Assembly (NCBI GenBank): GCA_003155465.1 | Contig: PMCR01000351.1 | Coordinates: forward strand, 2,618 to 8,036 | Source: Myxococcales bacterium | GTDB taxonomy: Bacteria; Myxococcota; Polyangia; Fen-1088 | Length of the DNA stretch: 5,419 bases | Reading direction: 5' to 3' | In this document: positions 4,698 to 5,419 of the stretch, piece by piece | How positions within the stretch are numbered: the first letter of the stretch is position 1 | Layout of the letters: each line of letters begins with the position of its first letter | Made by a program: the position numbers and the translations under genes | Notes under the pieces: generated by a model | What the model was told of the DNA's origin: nothing | What the model saw: the letters and a program-made list of their open reading frames with translations, nothing else | The model's database searches: none

Positions 4698-5419
4698 ATG
4701 AAGACACTTGGAATCACTGTAGCGTTCGTCTTCACAACCGTCCTGGGCGCAGGCGCGTTGCAAGCCAAGACACCGACAGTCAAGATCGGCGCCATCTTCA
4801 GCAAGACCGGCCCGGCCGCCAACCTGGGCGGACCCGAGGCCAGGACCCTGGAGATGGTGGTCGAGGAGGTCAACAAGAAGGGCGGGATGGGCGGCAGCCA
4901 AATCGAACTGGTCCTCAAGGATTCGGGCAGCAGCCCGGAGAAGGCTATTTCGTTTGCCAAGCAGCTCATTGAAGAAGACAAGGTCTTCGCCATCATTGGC
5001 CCGTCCACCAGTGGCGAGACCCTGAAAATCAGGGCCATCGCCGAGGAGGGCAAGACCATCCTGCTGTCTTGTGCGGCGGCCGAGGCGATCGTGAATCCGG
5101 TGGCCAGCTACGTGTTCAAGGTGGCCCCCAGCGACAGCCACGCTGCCCGTCGCATCTTTGAACAGATGAAGAAGATGGGGATCGCCAAGATCGGCTTGCT
5201 GTCCAGCAACACGGGCTTTGGCAAGGCCGGCAAGGAACAGGTGGAAAAGCTGGCCCCCAGCTTCTCTATCCAGATTGTGGCCAACGAAGTATACGAGAAG
5301 GAAGCCACGGACTTGACCGCTCTGGTGACCAAGCTGAAGGCGGCCAAGGTGCAGGCCTTCATCAACTGGTCCATCGAGCCGGCGCAAGCCATCGTGATCA
5401 AGAACGCGCGCCAGGTTGG
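4698..5419 (+). CDS. LivK-type ABC transporter substrate-binding protein, N-terminal part (3' end outside window)
   Basis: The first 240 residues of a periplasmic binding protein of the branched-chain amino-acid family (Peripla_BP_6 / type 1 fold), with no stop before the window edge. Full-length members are about 370-400 residues. Residues 1-23 are a signal peptide (cleavage after Leu-Gln-Ala23); there is no lipobox cysteine, so it should be a soluble periplasmic protein. The mature part has the family hallmarks KIGAIFSKTGPAANLG (29-44), VNKKGGMGG (58-66), IIGPSTSG (99-106), FKVAPSDSHAA (140-150) and TDLTALVTKLKA (204-215). It would deliver a ligand to an inner-membrane permease presumably encoded downstream. 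The ligand may be Leu/Ile/Val, another amino acid or an aromatic acid; this family is broad and sequence alone does not decide. Being the last in a run with pabAB and the ACT gene, it may share their transcript. Confidence 0.94.
   Translation, partial: MKTLGITVAFVFTTVLGAGALQAKTPTVKIGAIFSKTGPAANLGGPEARTLEMVVEEVNKKGGMGGSQIELVLKDSGSSPEKAISFAKQLIEEDKVFAIIGPSTSGETLKIRAIAEEGKTILLSCAAAEAIVNPVASYVFKVAPSDSHAARRIFEQMKKMGIAKIGLLSSNTGFGKAGKEQVEKLAPSFSIQIVANEVYEKEATDLTALVTKLKAAKVQAFINWSIEPAQAIVIKNARQV

Noticed and set aside
4593..5387. A 264-codon minus-strand open frame opposite the LivK-type gene
   Set aside because: The plus strand encodes a clear periplasmic binding protein with signal peptide and Shine-Dalgarno site; the antisense product (His/Leu/Gly/Asp-rich) matches nothing I recognise.

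Overview
The window is GC-rich bacterial DNA with closely packed genes, most likely from a member of the Myxococcota or a close deltaproteobacterial-type relative. The best lineage clue is a minus-strand secreted protein ending in Ser-Gly-Cys, a hydrophobic helix and Arg-rich tail, which is the layout of the MYXO-CTERM sorting signal. Its Gly/Ala/Thr 'GGT' linker is also typical of myxobacterial surface proteins. An [FeFe]-hydrogenase and a branched-chain-amino-acid-type uptake gene suggest an anaerobic or facultatively anaerobic lifestyle. That lifestyle, and the exact lineage, are inference.

Layout. (1) 1-740, plus strand: the 3' part of an [FeFe]-hydrogenase catalytic subunit with H-cluster motifs L2 and L3. 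(2) 775-1176, plus: a stand-alone response-regulator receiver protein, 34 bp downstream and probably in the same operon. (3) 1177-1216: a short convergent spacer with a possible GC-rich hairpin. (4) 2527-1217, minus: a signal-peptide / LamG-like / repeat-linker / MYXO-CTERM protein. (5) 2528-2637: a divergent regulatory region holding a Shine-Dalgarno-led 21-codon upstream ORF. (6) 2638-3201 and 3198-4184, plus: pabA and pabB, overlapping by ATGA. They encode the glutaminase and chorismate-aminating subunits of aminodeoxychorismate synthase (folate pathway). (7) 4236-4667, plus: a tandem ACT-domain protein. (8) 4698 to the window edge, plus: the N-terminal 240 residues of a LivK-type periplasmic substrate-binding protein.

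How the genes may work together. The hydrogenase and the receiver look like one hydrogen-metabolism unit. The pabA-pabB pair is a translationally coupled enzyme. The ACT protein and LivK-type protein follow on the same strand with gaps of 51 and 30 bp, so all four may be co-transcribed. The ACT protein probably senses an amino acid, and the binding protein probably feeds an amino-acid ABC importer encoded beyond the window.

I see no RNA genes, insertion sequences, CRISPR arrays or complete novel defence system. The most notable points are the receiver's unusual extended segment next to the hydrogenase, the repeat-built MYXO-CTERM lectin-like protein, the upstream ORF overlapping the pabA start, and near-identical short elements in two intergenic regions of the pab-ACT cluster.
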